This document shows, piece by piece, positions 16,011 through 24,095 of a DNA stretch of 29,285 bases (position 1 is its first letter; every line of letters starts with the position of its first letter). The translations under genes were made by a program, and so were the position numbers. The stretch is from JBEHWX01 sp048498995 (lineage in GTDB: Bacteria; Bacteroidota; Ignavibacteria; OLB7). Where the stretch lies: NCBI GenBank assembly GCA_048498995.1, contig JBEHWX010000077.1, positions 1 through 29,285 of the forward strand, written 5' to 3'. Under the pieces are notes generated by a model that saw only the letters and a program-made list of their open reading frames with translations, was not told the origin of the DNA and did not search any database.

Positions 16011-19000
16011 ATGAACTCCGCTCCCCGGCCGCTCAGGCTCGCCGCCGCGATCGCCCTTCTCCTTCTCCTCCATATTCCCGCCCGCTCCCAGGGAAGTGCT
16101 CCGCAGGGAAGTGCTCCGCAGGGAAGTGCTCCGCAGGGGATCGGCATCGTCGACGGCGTTCCGATCGCCGCCGATCAGTCCGATACCGCCGCCAGCTCCT
16201 GGCTGCCGCGGCTTCCCGATCTCCCGGCCGGCGCGCATGGCTTCCTCCACGGCGACGGACGGGGCGGATTCCTCTTCGCCGACGGCGCCCCGGCCCGCTT
16301 CTTCGGCGTCACCCTCCAGTGGGGCGCCACGCTTCCGGACAGCGCCGAGGCGATCCGGCTGGCCGCGCGCCTGGCGAAGCTCGGCGTGAACCTGGTCCGC
16401 CTCGAATACTTCGACAACTCCTACGACTGGGGCGCCTCGACCAGCATCCTCGATCCGGCCACCGGCTTCCGGTCGCTCGAGCCGACCCGGACGCGGCGGC
16501 TCGACTGGCTGATCCATCAGCTCGAGCGGCGGGGGATCTATATCTACCTGCCGCTCCGCTCGGCCCGCGCCCCTCGGCGCGAGGATGGACTGGGCGTGGC
16601 CGCCGACTCCGCCTACTGGCTCGGCGCCGGCGCTCCCCAGATCTATCCGGAGGTCCGGGAGGCGCAGAAGCTGGTGGCCCGCCTTCTCCTCGACCATGTC
16701 AACCCCTTCTCGGGACGCGCCTGGCGGGCCGATCCCGGCATCGCCTTCCTCGAGATCTCCGACAAGGCGAGCCTCCCCTTTCTCTGGAGCCAGGGAGTGG
16801 TCGATTACCGTCCCGGCGTCTATGGTTTCAGCTGGCGCGATGCCCGTCGCCTCGATACGCTCTGGGCCGCCTTCCTCGCCGGACGCTACGGCACCACCGC
16901 CGCGCTCCGCGACGCCTGGGGGGCCACCATCCTGAGCGGCGGCTTCCCGAACCTGATCCGGGAGGGGAGCTTCGAGGGAGCCTTCGAGACCGAGTGGCAG
17001 ATCACCGCGTACGGCGGCATCACCTCATCGGTGATTCTCGACCGGGGCGCCGGCGCCCCCGACGGGACCAGCTCCCTCGGCGTCCGGCTGCGGGGGACGA
17101 GTGGCAACGTCTACGCCGCCTACATGGTGCAGCCGGTGACGCTCGCCTTCGGCCACACCTACCATCTCAGCTTCAAGGCAAAGACATCCGACACGCAGGG
17201 AACCTTGCTGCGGCTGGTCGGCGTGCAGGCCGGCGACGGCGGCCTCTTCGCCGGGCTCTTCAGCGACGTGACGCTCGGCGCCGACTGGAAGGGCTACGAC
17301 GCCACCTTCACGATGCCGGTGGATGGGAGCGCGCCGGCCAACATCTATTTCTTCTTCGGTCAGCGGGACGCCACGGTCTCCTTCGACGCGGTGGAGCTGC
17401 GCGAGGTGGCCGCTCCCGGCCTCGGCGCCGCCGAAAAGCTGGAGGATGTCTCGGTGGCCCGCCTTCCCTGGAATGCTCTCTCCACCACGCTGGTGGCCCC
17501 CCGTCGCGCCAAGGACATGGCCGCCTTCTACATGGAGCTCGACCGGGACTACATGACCGGGTTCCGGAGCTTCGTGAAGGATTCCGTCGGCGCCGGGCAG
17601 CCGGTGACCGGCGCCGGGCTCTACTGGGTCGGCACCCCGCTGGAGTGGCAGGTGGAGCGTGAGATGGACTTTTCGATCGCGGCCACCGTCGGCGACTGGG
17701 TGGCGCAGGGGAACGGCGACTGGAAGCTGCTGAACAGCTCGCCGCTCCGGAGCACCGGCGGCGGCCCGATCGTGGACCTGGCTCGCCAGGCGCACGCCTC
17801 GCAGCCGATGCTGGCCGCCTATATCCATCCGGCCCCCGGACGCTACCAGGCCGAGTCGATGCTCTACCTCCCGGCCTACGCTTCCCTGCAGGGGATCGAC
17901 GGGGTGATCTGGGATGTCTGGGCCGACAAGAGCGGCGGCCCCTCCGCCGTCGATTCCACTTCGTACAACGAGCTGTCGCGCAATCCGATGATGAGCCTGC
18001 TGCTGCCGGTGGCCTCACGGATCTTCCGCGACGGCGCCGTGCGCCAGGCCGCCGGCACCATTCTCCTCCGCCGGTCGCTCGATCGGACGCTCGACTATCC
18101 GCGGCTCGGCGGACTCTGGGGGACGTTCGGCATCCCCGGCGGCCTCGACGGCCGCGTGGCCGCCATCTCCCGCATCGCCATCGACTCGGTCGACGCCCGC
18201 TACCCGACGCAGGCCGACGATCTTTCCCTGCCGCAGCTGACCGAGGGGGAGCTCTGGAGCGACACCCACGAGCTCCACTGGGAGTACGGCCGCGGAACGC
18301 TGACGGTGAACGCTCCCACGCTGCAGGGAGCCTCCGGCAACCTTACCCGCGCCGGCGGCATCGCGACCGATCTGCTCGATATCGACCTCTTCTCCGGCAA
18401 CGAGACCGCCACCATCCTCTGGACCGCGATCGACTCGGCGCGCCGTCTCGACCGTCCCGGCCGGAGCCTGCTGGTGGTGGCCTCCCGCACCGAGCGGGAG
18501 GGACTGGGCTGGGTCGATTCGGCGACCGTGCGGGGATGGGGCACCGGGGGGATGATTCTGGACCGGGTCCGCGCCCGCCTCACCTTCACGCTCCCCTCCG
18601 CGGCAGCGGAGCTGACCGTCACGCCGCTCGACGCCTCCGGACAGCCGGCCGGCGCGCCGCTGCCGGTCCAGCACGACGGGACGAGCTACGTGGTCACGAT
18701 CGACCAGAAGAGCACGCCGTCGATGCTGTTCGGCGTGGAGATCGGCGGCGATCGTTCCTCGGCGCCGGTAGCCGCGGACGCGCCGGCCGGCGTGATGCTG
18801 ACGATGACGGGGGATCCGGGGCTGGTGGCCGCGACCCTTCCGGGAGCGCGCCGGAGCGTGGTCGCCGAGCTGATCGATCCGCTCGGCCGGGTGGCGGCGC
18901 GGCTGCACGATGGGCCGATGGAGGCGGGGAGGACGATGCTCCGCACCGGGTTGGACGGGGTCGCCTCGGGGCTCTATTTCGTCCGCGTCACCACCGAGCT

Positions 19001-19040
19001 CGGGGAGCGCGCCGTGCTGAAGCTGCCGGTGGTCCGATAA
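16011..19040 (+). CDS. T9SS-exported glycoside-hydrolase-like protein with inserted CBM, probable pseudoenzyme
   Basis: A 1009-residue protein. Signal peptide about 1-26, then three Q-G-S-A-P repeats. A clan-A TIM-barrel region follows: F-F-G-V-T-L-Q-W near 100, L-A-K-L-G-V-N-L-V-R-L-E, R-R-L-D-W-L-I, R-R-G-I-Y-I-Y-L-P-L, and D-H-V-N-P-F-S-G with D-P-G-I-A-F-L-E-I near 250. A CBM4/9-like jelly roll (about 310-465) interrupts the barrel, which resumes and ends at about A-Y-A-S-L-Q-G-I-D-G-V. The C-terminal 70 residues form a T9SS type A sorting domain (D-P-L-G-R-V, S-G-L-Y-F-V-R-V). In related glycosidases the acid/base is the second residue of N-E after E-I; here the site reads S-D-K (K252). 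The usual S-E nucleophile site before Y-x-H-P appears as A602-A603. Carbohydrate binding without hydrolysis is therefore likely (inference). AGGAT precedes ATG 16011. Confidence 0.72.
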   Translation: MNSAPRPLRLAAAIALLLLLHIPARSQGSAPQGSAPQGSAPQGIGIVDGVPIAADQSDTAASSWLPRLPDLPAGAHGFLHGDGRGGFLFADGAPARFFGVTLQWGATLPDSAEAIRLAARLAKLGVNLVRLEYFDNSYDWGASTSILDPATGFRSLEPTRTRRLDWLIHQLERRGIYIYLPLRSARAPRREDGLGVAADSAYWLGAGAPQIYPEVREAQKLVARLLLDHVNPFSGRAWRADPGIAFLEISDKASLPFLWSQGVVDYRPGVYGFSWRDARRLDTLWAAFLAGRYGTTAALRDAWGATILSGGFPNLIREGSFEGAFETEWQITAYGGITSSVILDRGAGAPDGTSSLGVRLRGTSGNVYAAYMVQPVTLAFGHTYHLSFKAKTSDTQGTLLRLVGVQAGDGGLFAGLFSDVTLGADWKGYDATFTMPVDGSAPANIYFFFGQRDATVSFDAVELREVAAPGLGAAEKLEDVSVARLPWNALSTTLVAPRRAKDMAAFYMELDRDYMTGFRSFVKDSVGAGQPVTGAGLYWVGTPLEWQVEREMDFSIAATVGDWVAQGNGDWKLLNSSPLRSTGGGPIVDLARQAHASQPMLAAYIHPAPGRYQAESMLYLPAYASLQGIDGVIWDVWADKSGGPSAVDSTSYNELSRNPMMSLLLPVASRIFRDGAVRQAAGTILLRRSLDRTLDYPRLGGLWGTFGIPGGLDGRVAAISRIAIDSVDARYPTQADDLSLPQLTEGELWSDTHELHWEYGRGTLTVNAPTLQGASGNLTRAGGIATDLLDIDLFSGNETATILWTAIDSARRLDRPGRSLLVVASRTEREGLGWVDSATVRGWGTGGMILDRVRARLTFTLPSAAAELTVTPLDASGQPAGAPLPVQHDGTSYVVTIDQKSTPSMLFGVEIGGDRSSAPVAADAPAGVMLTMTGDPGLVAATLPGARRSVVAELIDPLGRVAARLHDGPMEAGRTMLRTGLDGVASGLYFVRVTTELGERAVLKLPVVR
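16089..16133 (+). repeat. Three perfect 15-bp tandem repeats inside a coding region
   Basis: CAGGGAAGTGCTCCG is repeated exactly at 16089, 16104 and 16119, with a partial fourth copy at 16134. Being 15 bp, it keeps frame and encodes Q-G-S-A-P three times just after the signal peptide. Identical codons in all copies mark a recent duplication. Confidence 0.95.
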
Positions 19041-19206
19041 GCGGCCGGAGGTAAGCGCTCCGGAAGTGCGCCGGGCCGGTCACAATCGAACGGAGCTCCG
19101 TGTCTTCGACGGCATCGCCGGTGGATTCTTCGCCGTCGATGCCGTTTTCGTTCCGGCCGCTCCATCGCGCCGGAGCCCTTCCCTCTCCATTTCAATCGAT
19201 GCTCCC

Positions 19207-20124
19207 ATGCTCATTCGCGGGATTCCCTCCAGCCTCCTTCTTCTTTCCCTTCTGACGCTCGCCGCGTGCACCGAGCCGACCGATGCTCCCCAGCCCGGGC
19301 CGGACACGACGGCCGCCCTGACGACCTTTCAGCCGAAGTCCGGCTTCCCCGGCACCACGATGGCGATCGCCGGCTCCGGATTCGGCGGCGACGTGGGGCA
19401 GGTGACGGTCCTCTTCAACGGCCGCGACACCGCGCGGGTTCTCGGCGTGGCGCCGGGGCTGATCCGGGTGGCGGTTCCGTTCGGGGAGGGGGAGGAGTCG
19501 ATTCAGGTCTGGGTGCGCGGGGCGAAGGTCGGGGAGTTTCCGGACCGCTTCACGATCTCCACCATCAGGGATGTCGCTTACGATACGGTCCAGATCGCGC
19601 TCGACTCCACCACGGTCGGCTACTCGGTCGTGGACCCGGACGGCACGTCGCGGAGCGAGGCGCGGACCTACCGCTTCGCCACCTCCTTCGTCTCGGCGCT
19701 GACGCCGCGCCGCGTCAACTCCGGCGTGCTCGGGATCTCCTCGCTCGAGACCTCCGCGGCCAGGCGGAGCCAGATGTCGCTGAAGCTCGTGCTCGGCGAG
19801 ACCCCCGGACGATTCTCCTCGGTCGAGATCGGCGGCGTCGACACCACCATCGCGCCGGCCGGACAGGGGGAGTCGACGGTGAGCTCGGTGCTCACGGCGA
19901 TCAAGCTGAAGGACGTTCCCTACGCGCTCGACGAGCGTGGCCGGATCCTGATCCGGATTCCGGCGGCGCAGCGGGCCGCCGCCATCGAGTATCTTATTTC
20001 GTCGGAGACCTCCACCCGACTCCGCGGCACCGACGTGCTCGGCACCTCCTCGGCCAACCTGACCGACATCCGCGGGCACGCCCCCGGCTCCACCTGGAGC
20101 ATCACGGTGGCGCCGAGGCCGTAG
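19207..20124 (+). CDS. Lipoprotein with IPT/TIG domain
   Basis: A 305-residue predicted lipoprotein: signal L-L-L-L-S-L-L-T-L-A-A-C with lipidated C21. Residues about 38-120 form an IPT/TIG Ig-like fold: F-x-P-x-S-G-F-P-G-T-T, I-x-G-S-G-F-G, V-L-F-N-G, V-P-F-G, I-Q-V-W-V. The remaining 180 residues are Ser/Thr-rich, probably beta, and not recognised; they contain paired T-Y-R-F and L-K-L-V-L-G strand-like stretches. ATG 19207 was chosen because it opens the signal peptide; the upstream ATG at 19066 would put 47 non-signal residues in front. No SD is visible. It follows the glycosidase-like gene by 166 bp and is closed by a strong hairpin at 20155. Surface or periplasmic location is inferred; function unknown. 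Confidence 0.75.
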   Translation: MLIRGIPSSLLLLSLLTLAACTEPTDAPQPGPDTTAALTTFQPKSGFPGTTMAIAGSGFGGDVGQVTVLFNGRDTARVLGVAPGLIRVAVPFGEGEESIQVWVRGAKVGEFPDRFTISTIRDVAYDTVQIALDSTTVGYSVVDPDGTSRSEARTYRFATSFVSALTPRRVNSGVLGISSLETSAARRSQMSLKLVLGETPGRFSSVEIGGVDTTIAPAGQGESTVSSVLTAIKLKDVPYALDERGRILIRIPAAQRAAAIEYLISSETSTRLRGTDVLGTSSANLTDIRGHAPGSTWSITVAPRP

Positions 20125-20154
20125 CCGGAGATTCCGACGGAGATGGAAGATCAT

Positions 20155-20185
20155 GACACCCCACGCGGCCTCCGCGTGGGGTGTC
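20155..20185 (+). terminator. Perfect 14-bp stem terminator
   Basis: GACACCCCACGCGG (20155-20168), loop CCT, then the exact complement (20172-20185). It lies 31 bases after the TIG lipoprotein stop and isolates it from the LpxH-like gene. The T tract is poor, so termination may depend on stem strength. Confidence 0.75.
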
Positions 20186-20250
20186 CGCGTTGTGGAGGGC
20201 CCGTTTCATCATTCTGCATTCCACATTCTCAATTCTCTTCATATTGCTTC

Positions 20251-20991
20251 ATGCACTATTTCTTTTCCGATGTCCATCTCGGGCTCGGGGCTCGCGAGGC
20301 CAACCGGGAGCGGGAGCAGGCCGTGCTCAGGTTTCTCAGAATGGTCGGTGCCGAGGGGGCCGAGCGGCTCTTCATCGTCGGCGATCTGTTCGATTACTGG
20401 TTCGATTACCGGACCGTGGTCCCCCGCGCCTTCATCCGGACCCTCGGCGCCATCGCGGAGCTGGTCGACGCCGGCATCCGCGTCGAGTACGTGATCGGCA
20501 ACCACGATTTCGGCCATCGCGATTTCTTCCGGAACGAGCTCGGCGTGATCGTCCACGAGGACGACGTGGCCCTGGAGCTGGCCGGGCGCCGCTGCTACAT
20601 CTCGCACGGCGACGGCAAGGCGCTCAACGACACCGGATATCTGATCCTGAAGAAGGTGCTCCGCGCCAGGTCCGCCAACGCGTTCTTCCGGTTCCTCCAT
20701 CCGGACGTGGGGATCGGCGTTGCCTCCTACGCCTCCCGATCGAGCCGGGATTACACCTCGAAGAAGAACTACGGCGGCGACCGGCCGGGGGAGAAGGACG
20801 GGCTGTACGCCTTCGCGAGAAAGAAGATCGAGGATGAGGGATACGGTCTGGTGGTGATGGGGCACACGCACCGCGTGGAGCGGGCGGATTTTCCGGAGGG
20901 GACCTACATCAACCTCGGAAGCTGGCTGCGTGACCGCTGCTACCTGGCGCTCGACGAGGCGACGCTGGAGATCCGGAAGTTCGAGGGATGA
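20251..20991 (+). CDS. UDP-2,3-diacylglucosamine diphosphatase (LpxH-like metallophosphoesterase)
   Basis: A 246-residue calcineurin-like phosphoesterase. In lipid A synthesis LpxH cleaves UDP-2,3-diacylglucosamine to lipid X and UMP at the inner membrane. Seen: D7-x-H9 (S-D-V-H-L-G), G-D-L-F-D-Y-W at 44-50 (D45, D48), G-N-H-D at 83-86, S-H-G-D at 118-121 and a late M-G-H-T-H-R, the complete metal-binding set. Y-x-S-K-K-N-Y in the cap region also fits the LpxH group of Bacteroidota. ATG 20251 starts directly on the first strand and lies in an AT-richer leader without SD; an upstream ATG at 20143 would read through the terminator hairpin. No other lpx gene is nearby. Confidence 0.83.
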   Translation: MHYFFSDVHLGLGAREANREREQAVLRFLRMVGAEGAERLFIVGDLFDYWFDYRTVVPRAFIRTLGAIAELVDAGIRVEYVIGNHDFGHRDFFRNELGVIVHEDDVALELAGRRCYISHGDGKALNDTGYLILKKVLRARSANAFFRFLHPDVGIGVASYASRSSRDYTSKKNYGGDRPGEKDGLYAFARKKIEDEGYGLVVMGHTHRVERADFPEGTYINLGSWLRDRCYLALDEATLEIRKFEG

Positions 20992-21045
20992 TCCGCCGCC
21001 ACCGGATGCTTCCGGGGCGTGACCGCGCGCCGGACGGGGACGGCC

Positions 21046-21075
21046 GCGGGGAACGACGGCGCGGGGAACGGCGGC
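21046..21075. repeat. 15-bp tandem duplication before the aldehyde dehydrogenase promoter
   Basis: GCGGGGAACGACGGC (21046) and GCGGGGAACGGCGGC (21061) differ at one base, and a truncated third copy starts at 21076. It lies 55 bases after the LpxH-like stop. Confidence 0.75.
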
Positions 21076-21094
21076 GCGGGTCGGCCGGAACTCG

Positions 21095-21101
21095 TATTTT
21101 G
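21095..21101 (+). promoter_or_regulatory. Candidate -7 element TATTTTG before aldehyde dehydrogenase
   Basis: TATTTTG fits TAnnTTG and stands out in a very GC-rich stretch. It would place the transcript start about 40 bases before ATG 21150. No -33 TTG is present at the expected spacing. Confidence 0.4.
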
Positions 21102-21149
21102 CTCGCTCGCGATCCAGTGACAACAACATTCAATCAGCCCATACACACG

Positions 21150-22667
21150 ATGGCAGAGACAGCAACCGACGGCGTCATCGCCCAGTTGAAGCCGCAGAAG
21201 AACCAGTTCGACGAGCGGGGCCTGCTCCGCTACGGCAAGATGTTGATCGACGGAGAGTGGGTGGATGCCGCCTCCGGCGAAACGTTCGAGAGCGTCTATC
21301 CGGGCACCGGCGAGGTGATCGCCCGCGTTGCCGCGGCCGGCCGCGAGGATGTGGACCGCGCGGTGGCCGCCGCCCGGCGCGCCTTCGACGGCGGCGACTA
21401 CCGGAAGATGAACGGCGCCGACCGCGGCCGCCTCCTCTGGAGAATCGCCGACCTGATGGAGAAGAACATCGAGGAGCTGGCCGAGCTCGAGACGCTCGAC
21501 AACGGCAAGCCGCTCGTCGAGTCGCTCAAGGTGGATCTGCCGCAGTCGATCGCCTGCTTCCGCTATTACGCCGGATGGGCCGGCAAGGCGACCGGCGAGA
21601 CCGTGGAGCCGAACGCCCGCACCAACGCCTTCGCCTTCACGCTGCGCGAGCCGATCGGAGTGTGCGGACAGATCATCCCCTGGAACTTCCCGATCCAGAT
21701 GGCCACCTGGAAGATCGCCCCGGCCGTTGCCTGCGGCAACACGGTCGTGATCAAGCCGGCCGAGCAGACGCCGCTGTCGATCCTCCGCCTCGGCGAGCTG
21801 ATGCTGGAGGCGGGGATGCCGAAGGGAGTGGTCAACATCGTCACCGGCCTCGGCGAAACCGCCGGCGCGGCGATCGTGGAGCATCCCGGCGTCGACAAGA
21901 TCGCCTTCACCGGCTCGGTGGAGGTCGGCAAGCTGATCATGCGCAATGCCGCCGGCACCCTCAAGAAGGTGACGCTGGAGCTCGGCGGCAAGTCGCCGAA
22001 CGTGGTCTTCGCCGACGCGAACCTGGAGTTCGCCGCGAAGGTGGCACTCTCCGGCATCTTCTTCAATCAGGGGCAGATGTGCACCGCCGGCAGCCGCATC
22101 CTGATCGAGGCCTCCGCCCGCGATCAGTTCATGGAGGTGCTGGCCGGCCGCGCGGCCAAGATGGTCGTCGGCGACCCGCTCGACCCGAAGACCCGCATGG
22201 GCTCGCTCGTCAGCCAGGATCAGATGGAGCGCGTGCTCGGCTATATCGAGAAGGGTGTCGGCGAGGGAGCGCGTCTGGTGGCCGGCGGCGCCCGCGTCGG
22301 CGGCTCCGGGTACTTCGTTTCCCCGACCGTCTTCGACAACGTGGACAACCGGATGACGATCGCCCAGGAGGAGATCTTCGGGCCGGTCGCCTCGGTGATC
22401 ACCTTCAACGATCCGGAGGAGGCGCTCACCATCGCCAACGCCTCCCGCTACGGCCTGGCCGCGGCGGTCTGGACCAGCGACATCAAGAAGGCGCTCCTGT
22501 TCGCCCGCGGGGTGAAGGCCGGCACCGTCTGGGTGAACACCTACAACATGACCGACAACGCCGTCCCCTTCGGCGGCTACAAGGAGTCCGGCTTCGGGCG
22601 GGAGCTCGGCGCCGCCGCGCTCGACGCCTACACGCAGACCAAGTCGGTCTGGGTCGACCTGAACTGA
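21150..22667 (+). CDS. NAD(P)-dependent aldehyde dehydrogenase (class 1/2 ALDH)
   Basis: A 505-residue cytosolic enzyme oxidising an aldehyde to the acid. Seen: P-W-N-F-P with N179, K202 in K-P-A-E-Q-T, the Rossmann F-T-G-S (253-256), general base E277 in L-E-L-G-G, nucleophile C311 in F-N-Q-G-Q-M-C, then E-E-I-F-G-P and the ending G-G-Y-K-E-S-G-F-G-R. The sequence is closest in type to the broad class 1/2 (retinal, betaine, acetaldehyde) group; substrate is not predictable. ATG 21150 begins the usual N-terminal arm; the longer frame from 20988 reads through an intergenic tandem repeat and a candidate promoter. No SD is obvious. It is monocistronic, closed by a terminator at 22773. Confidence 0.93.
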   Translation: MAETATDGVIAQLKPQKNQFDERGLLRYGKMLIDGEWVDAASGETFESVYPGTGEVIARVAAAGREDVDRAVAAARRAFDGGDYRKMNGADRGRLLWRIADLMEKNIEELAELETLDNGKPLVESLKVDLPQSIACFRYYAGWAGKATGETVEPNARTNAFAFTLREPIGVCGQIIPWNFPIQMATWKIAPAVACGNTVVIKPAEQTPLSILRLGELMLEAGMPKGVVNIVTGLGETAGAAIVEHPGVDKIAFTGSVEVGKLIMRNAAGTLKKVTLELGGKSPNVVFADANLEFAAKVALSGIFFNQGQMCTAGSRILIEASARDQFMEVLAGRAAKMVVGDPLDPKTRMGSLVSQDQMERVLGYIEKGVGEGARLVAGGARVGGSGYFVSPTVFDNVDNRMTIAQEEIFGPVASVITFNDPEEALTIANASRYGLAAAVWTSDIKKALLFARGVKAGTVWVNTYNMTDNAVPFGGYKESGFGRELGAAALDAYTQTKSVWVDLN

Positions 22668-22707
22668 TCCCGCCCCCCACGCGGACGCCATCGTCCGGCG
22701 CCCGGAC

Positions 22708-22752
22708 ATTCCGCGCTCGGGCATTCCGCGCTCGGGCATTCCGCGCCCGGGC
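22708..22752. repeat. Three 15-bp tandem copies after the aldehyde dehydrogenase stop
   Basis: ATTCCGCGCTCGGGC is repeated exactly at 22708 and 22723, and with one change at 22738. The preceding 15 bases look like a decayed copy. It starts 40 bases after the stop codon and lies just before a terminator. Confidence 0.9.
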
Positions 22753-22772
22753 GCGGGGATCGGCCAAACGGA

Positions 22773-22808
22773 AACCGGCGCATCTCACCTCGGTGGGATG
22801 CGCCGGTT
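22773..22808. terminator. Bidirectional hairpin terminator
   Basis: AACCGGCGCATC (22773-22784) pairs with GATGCGCCGGTT (22797-22808), and the loop contains a CACC/GGTG extension. CGTCATTTC follows on the plus strand. It separates the convergent aldehyde dehydrogenase and SseB-like genes. Confidence 0.82.
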
Positions 22809-22837
22809 CGTCATTTCGGGGCTGGTCGTGATCCGCC

Positions 22838-23281
22838 TCAGGAGGCGGCGCTCTCGTCGGTCAGGATGCCGAAGGCGGCGGCCACGCCGCGGAGCGTGGC
22901 GAACGGAACGGCCCAGCCGTACGGCGGGTTGAACCGGATGCCGTCGACGCCGATCTCTCCGACCCGGAGGACGTATTCGAGCACCTGCGGCAGGGGGAGG
23001 AAGAGATAGCGGATATCCTCATCCTCGGGGGCCACGTTGGCCGTGTCGATGTAGGTGTTGAGGGTGTTCTGATCGGTCCAGACGGCCAGGAAGCTCTTGC
23101 CGTCGGCGCTGCCGATATACGGGGTGAGCTTGGCCAGATCTCCCCGGATGATCAGGTACCATCCCTTCAGCTCGAACAGGGCGCGCCAGAGGCGCTTGGC
23201 GTTCTCCGGGGTCGGCTCGTCCAGATAGGCGCTGGTCATGAAGGTGAACAGCTCTGAGATCTCGCGCGGGTCGTCGGTCAT
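22838..23281 (-). CDS. SseB-like small protein
   Basis: A 147-residue soluble protein without signal or membrane segment. The central part, G-K-S-F-L-A-V-W-T-D-Q-N-T-L followed by a gap and L-P-L-P-Q-V-L-E-Y-V then G-I-R-F-N-P-P-Y-G-W, resembles the SseB N-terminal domain pattern (P-V-F-T-S, then G-x-x-x-N-P). The match is by eye and moderate. SseB-like domains occur in enhanced-serine-sensitivity proteins and as peripheral domains in toxin or immunity settings, without an agreed biochemical role. The gene starts at ATG 23281, whose A is the last base of the exonuclease stop (TGATG), so the two are translationally coupled. Confidence 0.5.
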   Translation of the reverse strand: MTDDPREISELFTFMTSAYLDEPTPENAKRLWRALFELKGWYLIIRGDLAKLTPYIGSADGKSFLAVWTDQNTLNTYIDTANVAPEDEDIRYLFLPLPQVLEYVLRVGEIGVDGIRFNPPYGWAVPFATLRGVAAAFGILTDESAAS

Positions 23282-23844
23282 CAGTGGATTCCTCGCAGGA
23301 GCGACTGCCAGATCTTCGCGGTGTTGCGCGCGTCGTCGATGCCGCTATGGAGGCGCCCCTCGAAGGGGATCTCGAGCATCTGGAGCGCGCGCTCCATGTT
23401 GACGCCGCGGCCGGAGACCGCGTCGCTGAAGGCTGGCTTGATGTTGATATATTCGTCGTCGAACGGGTAGGGGAGCCGATGGAATCGGCAGGCCTGCCGG
23501 AGGAGATAGAGGTCGAATCCTCCCCACGCGCAGAAGGTACACAGCTCAGGCTCTCCGAGCCATTCGGTGAAACGCTGATAGACCTGTGGGAACGGGTCGG
23601 CCGCGTTCATCTCCTCCTGGGAGATCCCGGTGAGGCGCTTGCAGTGATCGCTCAGGATCGGGTAGCGGGTCGGCTTGACGAAGGCGGCGAACTCGTCGAT
23701 GATTCTGTAGGTGTCCATCGAGACGCGGACACAGCCGAACTCGATGATCTCGGCGTCTCCACGCCGATTCTCATCGAGCCAGCAGGTGGCCTCGAAGTCG
23801 ATCACGATGTAGTATTTCTTCTTTTTCTTGGGGATCTCGCTCAT
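23281..23844 (-). CDS. DEDD-type 3'-5' exonuclease (ERI-1/KapD-like)
   Basis: A 187-residue member of the RNase T/DNA polymerase III epsilon-type exonuclease fold. Seen: ExoI motif D16-F-E18-A-T, E-I-I-E-F-G (32-37), ExoII region in L-T-G-I-S-Q-E-E with a downstream W-G-G-F-D, and ExoIII H-S-G-I-D-D-A-R near the end; this is the DEDDh set. Length and D-F-E-A-T-C-W fit the ERI-1/KapD group, which act on short RNA or DNA 3' ends. ATG 23844 was chosen over 23883 because a candidate -7 box lies at 23881-23887, so the longer start would fall within the promoter. A run of five lysines follows the start. It forms an operon with the SseB-like gene. Confidence 0.85.
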   Translation of the reverse strand: MSEIPKKKKKYYIVIDFEATCWLDENRRGDAEIIEFGCVRVSMDTYRIIDEFAAFVKPTRYPILSDHCKRLTGISQEEMNAADPFPQVYQRFTEWLGEPELCTFCAWGGFDLYLLRQACRFHRLPYPFDDEYINIKPAFSDAVSGRGVNMERALQMLEIPFEGRLHSGIDDARNTAKIWQSLLRGIH

Positions 23845-23880
23845 CAAGGCACTCGGGGCGTCAGGTCTGGAACAATGGGG

Positions 23881-23887
23881 CAACTTA
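23881..23887 (-). promoter_or_regulatory. Candidate -7 element TAAGTTG, exonuclease operon
   Basis: On the minus strand TAAGTTG (23887-23881) fits TAnnTTG and would start transcription about 30 bases before ATG 23844. No TTG is found at the expected -33 spacing. Confidence 0.35.
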
Positions 23888-24002
23888 GCAAATGTTGTCC
23901 GGCCTCGAGGAGGGCAATCCCCGCCGGATTCGGGTGCGTCACCAACTGTTGCAGGGGGGGATCGGCCGGCGTGGCTACCTTCGAGACAGACGTCCGAGCT
24001 TA

Positions 24003-24063
24003 TTTGATCGTGAACGAAGCGGCTTGGTATGCTTGAAAAAAGAGAATCGAATATCGTAGATTG
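24003..24063 (+). promoter_or_regulatory. Two overlapping Bacteroidota-like promoters in tandem
   Basis: TTTG (24003-24006), 21 bases, then TATGCTTG (24028-24035). The TTG that ends this box is in turn followed after 21 bases by TAGATTG (24057-24063). Both fit TTTG/TAnnTTTG-type boxes with the same spacing. Starts would fall near 24042 and 24070, ahead of GAGGAG and ATG 24096. The region is notably AT-rich. Confidence 0.55.
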
Positions 24064-24095
24064 ACCAAAACAGGCTTTCCGTTGAGGAGAATTAC

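Noticed and set aside
20940..22739. Minus-strand open frame of about 599 codons opposite aldehyde dehydrogenase
   Set aside because: Shadow of a strongly conserved plus-strand enzyme; its start lies in the 15-bp tandem array.
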